A stretch of 6,391 bases of DNA, taken from assembly GCA_937895825.1 (NCBI GenBank), contig CALBKP010000069.1, positions 1 to 6,391 of the forward strand. Reading direction: 5' to 3'. A program made the position numbers and the translations under genes. Source of the stretch: an uncultured Alistipes sp. Its GTDB lineage: Bacteria; Bacteroidota; Bacteroidia; Bacteroidales; Rikenellaceae. Below, one piece after another: positions 5,783-6,391 of this stretch (the first letter of the stretch is position 1; every line of letters starts with the position of its first letter). The notes beneath the pieces are model-generated. The model was not told the origin of the DNA. It saw nothing but the letters and a program-made list of their open reading frames with translations, and made no database searches.

Positions 5783-6391
5783 ATGATGAAAGAGGAAGTA
5801 CAGAAGAAGGGTAAGAGCAAGGAGCCGATGCCCACTGTCGAGGAGCGCGAGACACGTGCCGTGCTCGTCGCCGTGGTGCGCGATAGCCAAAACCCTGCAA
5901 CGGCTACGGAGTACCTCGACGAGCTCGAGTTCTTAGCCGAGACCGCTAATATACGCTCGGTGCGTCGCTTCACGCAGCGACTGCCGCAGCCACTGTCGAA
6001 GATATACGTGGGCCCTGGTAAGCTCGAGGAGATAGCTACGTGGTGTAAGGAGAATGAGATCGACGTTGCCATCTTCGACGACGAGCTCTCGCCAGCGCAG
6101 ACACGTAACATAGAGCAGGCGATGCCCTGCCGTATCATGGACCGCACGCGACTGATTCTCGATATATTCATGTCGCGAGCACAGACGGCCTACGCAAAGA
6201 CGCAGGTGGAGCTGGCGCAGAACGAGTATATGTTGCCACGCCTGGCGGGCCTGTGGACCCACCTCGAGCGACAGCGTGGTGGTACGGGCACACGAGGTGG
6301 TGCCGGTGAGCGTGAGATTGAGACCGACCGCCGTATCGTGCGTAACCGCATATCGAAACTTAAGGAGGACCTCAAGAAGATAGACCGACAG
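5783..6391 (+). CDS. hflX: Ribosome-associated GTPase HflX, N-terminal part, cut by window edge
   Basis: The frame opens at ATG 5783 and runs 203 codons to the edge without a stop. Known role: HflX binds the 50S subunit, hydrolyses GTP and can split stalled 70S ribosomes during stress. Seen: a charged N-terminal extension (residues 1-20), then the HflX N-terminal domain with ETRAVLVAVV (23-32), the glycine motif YVGPGKLEEI, IDVAIFDDELSPAQTRNIE, DRTRLILDIFMSRAQT and KTQVELAQNEYMLPRL, then HLERQRGG with a glycine-rich segment, IETDRRIVRNRI and the start of the linking helix. The GTPase domain (P-loop, switches) is beyond the edge and unseen. The glycine-rich segment reads RGGAGE where the common form is RGPGE, apparently one residue longer. 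Two ATG codons stand side by side (5783 and 5786), so the exact start is uncertain by one codon; an in-frame stop at 5747 limits any upstream extension. The gap upstream holds a palindrome but no clear TAnnTTTG element. Confidence 0.93.
   Translation, partial: MMKEEVQKKGKSKEPMPTVEERETRAVLVAVVRDSQNPATATEYLDELEFLAETANIRSVRRFTQRLPQPLSKIYVGPGKLEEIATWCKENEIDVAIFDDELSPAQTRNIEQAMPCRIMDRTRLILDIFMSRAQTAYAKTQVELAQNEYMLPRLAGLWTHLERQRGGTGTRGGAGEREIETDRRIVRNRISKLKEDLKKIDRQ

Noticed and set aside
5758..6262. Two minus-strand frames (137 and 109 codons) opposite hflX
   Set aside because: They are antisense to clear HflX sequence and have no motif or start context of their own.

Overview
This window looks like chromosomal DNA from a Bacteroidales bacterium. 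The evidence is a Bacteroidetes-type TonB (N-terminus starting MEIKKSPKAD, acidic linker, WKPGKQRGKPVKV motif), secreted GH97 and GH92 glycosidases, promoter elements of the TAnnTTTG type, and little use of Shine-Dalgarno sites. The coding DNA is G+C-rich, while the intergenic DNA at about 4815-4990 is very A+T-rich. An Alistipes-like (Rikenellaceae) source would fit, but the genus cannot be fixed from this window.

Layout: the left two thirds (1-4813) is a leftward set of three genes read in the order rlmN (4813-3785), a GH97 glycosidase (3763-1775) and a GH92 alpha-mannosidase (1773 to the left edge, C-terminus missing). The gaps are 21 nt and 1 nt, with no terminator between genes, so one transcript is likely. 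A 175-nt divergent intergenic region (4814-4988) carries a Bacteroidetes -7 element on each strand. It also carries a predicted hairpin at the 5' end of the rightward leader. Rightward are tonB (4989-5690), a strong intrinsic terminator (about 5711-5743), a short gap with a perfect 12-bp palindrome (5756-5767), and hflX (from 5783 to the right edge, C-terminus missing).

How the genes fit together: GH97 and GH92 both carry signal peptides and would act outside the cytoplasm, removing terminal alpha-linked sugars (predicted alpha-galactose or similar, and alpha-mannose) from glycans. No SusC/SusD pair is visible, so this is at most the edge of a polysaccharide utilisation locus. TonB energises outer-membrane transporters, including SusC-type glycan importers, so it is loosely related in function but lies on the other strand. 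RlmN (rRNA/tRNA adenosine C2 methylation) and HflX (ribosome-associated GTPase) are translation-related housekeeping genes.

The region reads as mostly ordinary. I see no mobile element, CRISPR array, tRNA, rRNA or convincing new system. The points worth a second look are the linkage of rlmN to two secreted glycosidases, the retaining-type signature of the GH97 enzyme, the tonB leader hairpin and the palindrome before hflX.
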